This document shows positions 62,904-64,000 of a DNA stretch of 64,000 nucleotides, piece by piece. Numbering within the stretch: the stretch's first letter is position 1; each line of letters starts with the position of its first letter. A program made the position numbers and the translations under genes. Source of the DNA: Paenibacillus sp. KS-LC4 (lineage in GTDB: Bacteria; Bacillota; Bacilli; Paenibacillales; Paenibacillaceae); NCBI RefSeq assembly GCF_036894955.1, contig NZ_CP145905.1, positions 2,932,501 to 2,996,500 on the forward strand, written 5' to 3'. The notes beneath the pieces are model-generated. The model saw only the letters and a list, made by a program, of their open reading frames with translations, did no database searches and was not told the DNA's origin.

Positions 62904-64000
62904 TTAGGCATTTCCTGATGACTCTTTTACCTCGGTTAAGTAATATAGAAAGGCAATGACTGGCAGAGCGATACCGATCAAGGAAGCTAACGTCCATCCC
63001 CCATAAGCATAAGCCCATCCTCCCAAAAAGGAACCTACAGCTCCACCGATGAAGAAAATCGCCATGAACAATCCATTAAGGCGACCCCGCATCTCACTGC
63101 CTAGCGAATAGATCACGCGCTGACCCAATACGAGATTTCCAGACACACCCATGTCCAGAGCGATAGCAGCAGCTAGCAGCAGCGCCAGAGCGGCGAAAGA
63201 ATCCCCACGCACGAGATAGGCAGTCAAAAAGGAAAGAGCAGAGACGGCAATTGCGATGCCGCTTAGTAGTTTAGTCAAGCCGCGATCAGCCAGTCTGCCG
63301 GCAATAGGTGCCGCTACGGCTCCTGCTACACCAGCGAGAGCGAATAAGGCGATACCTTGCTGGGTTAAATGAAAATATTCAGCTAAACGCAGCGGAATGA
63401 CGGTCCAGAATAAGCTAAAGGAGCCAAATAAGCAAGCTTGATAAAAGGCGCGGCGACGTAAAATAGGCGTTGCCTTCAATAACGAGCCTAATGAGCGAAT
63501 TAAGGCTCCATATTGAAGGGACGGTGCTGGCTTCCGCTGTGGAAGGGCGCGGGATAGAACAACGGCGAGCATTAGGATGACGATGGCGGATAAAATAAAA
63601 ACTGCCCGCCAGCCCAAATATTCCGTCATGAGACTGGCTAATGGACGAGCAAACATAATGCCTAGCAGCAGGCCGCTCATGACATTGCCTACGACGCGTC
63701 CGCGCTGCTCCTCTGCTGCGAGGAAAGTGGCATAGGGCACGAGAATTTGCGCAGCAACCGAGCCTATTCCTAGAAATAAAGCAGCAGCTAAGAAGAGCGA
63801 TGTATTAGAGGCGAATATCGTTCCGATTAACGCGATAAGGACGACAATTAATGAGGCGATGATTAAACGCCGATTTTCAATCAAATCACTTAGCGGCACG
63901 ATAAACAATAGGCCGATGACATAACCGACTTGAGTAAGCGTCACGATTAATCCCGCTGCACCTAGCGGTATTCCGATGGAAGTGCTAATCGGCCCGATTA
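62904..64000 (-). CDS. MFS transporter, N-terminus beyond the window
   Basis: The frame on the minus strand is open to the right edge, reading IGPISTSIGIPLGAAGLIVTLTQVGYVIG at its start, so only about 40 N-terminal residues are missing. The visible part has eleven helices, with the MFS loop LFIVPLSDLIENRRL and the second-half loop APIAGRLADRGL. It resembles the YybF/YgaY group of drug or sugar efflux proteins. It converges on the DJ-1-GNAT gene. The substrate is unknown. Confidence 0.9.
   Translation of the reverse strand, partial: IGPISTSIGIPLGAAGLIVTLTQVGYVIGLLFIVPLSDLIENRRLIIASLIVVLIALIGTIFASNTSLFLAAALFLGIGSVAAQILVPYATFLAAEEQRGRVVGNVMSGLLLGIMFARPLASLMTEYLGWRAVFILSAIVILMLAVVLSRALPQRKPAPSLQYGALIRSLGSLLKATPILRRRAFYQACLFGSFSLFWTVIPLRLAEYFHLTQQGIALFALAGVAGAVAAPIAGRLADRGLTKLLSGIAIAVSALSFLTAYLVRGDSFAALALLLAAAIALDMGVSGNLVLGQRVIYSLGSEMRGRLNGLFMAIFFIGGAVGSFLGGWAYAYGGWTLASLIGIALPVIAFLYYLTEVKESSGNA

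Noticed and set aside
1..64000. tRNA, rRNA, IS element, prophage or attachment site
   Set aside because: Looked for on both strands by motif; none seen. The only long repeats are inside the NRPS gene.

Overview
The window looks like the chromosome of a Paenibacillus-like member of the Bacillota. The reasons are strong GGAGG-type ribosome binding sites with frequent TTG/GTG starts, a T-box leader on proS, a bacillithiol-transferase-like gene (YfiT/BstA), a KipI/KipA-type 5-oxoprolinase operon and a giant Bacillales-style NRPS. No rRNA, tRNA, IS element, prophage or CRISPR array was seen. Everything here is read by eye; no database search was run.

Layout. (1) 1-20074: the 3' two thirds or so of a non-ribosomal peptide synthetase, entering the window inside an A domain. 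Visible order: (A)-T-E | C-A-T | C-A-T-E | C-A-T | C-A-T | C-A-T-TE. Two blocks of about 5.26 kb (1-5259 and 7855-13125) are nearly identical, with a compositionally different A-domain core between them. A-domain codes suggest a C-terminal tail D-X / Gly-like / D-X / Gly-like / Val / Asn. (2) 20419-26230: mostly small unlinked housekeeping or unknown genes (DUF72, MarR, two GNATs, DUF423, DUF441, a cupin). (3) 26432-31107: a large DUF5107-TPR protein and an MFS permease. (4) 31380-33950: pxpB-pxpC-pxpA 5-oxoprolinase operon. (5) 34033-36619: two DinB-fold proteins, two tandem tiny paralogous proteins and a PAP2 phosphatase. (6) 36844-46842: a coherent peptide/acyl-amino-acid uptake and degradation locus: GntR regulator, M20 amidohydrolase, complete Dpp/Opp-type ABC transporter, S9 peptidase and an unknown overlapping gene. 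(7) 46906-53022: alpha/beta hydrolase, DacA-type carboxypeptidase, a eukaryote-type HisA, DUF2277, M29 aminopeptidase and a secreted copper-amine-oxidase-stalk protein. (8) 53216-55303: T-box and proS. (9) 55395-56247: divergent HxlR/DoxX pair. (10) 56392-59749: a purine-riboswitch-like leader with an unusual J3/1, followed by a phosphoribosyltransferase and a Rieske oxygenase, then an MFS gene with an apparent frameshift in a T9 tract. (11) 60084-64000: a phosphotransferase, an SDR remnant with an internal deletion, a ZTP riboswitch controlling a DJ-1/PfpI-GNAT fusion, and a partial MFS transporter on the minus strand.

The parts most worth a second look are the variant purine aptamer in front of a PRT-Rieske operon (possibly a purine oxidation/salvage unit), the ZTP switch on a DJ-1-GNAT fusion 4 kb away, and the recently homogenised NRPS modules with a swapped adenylation core.
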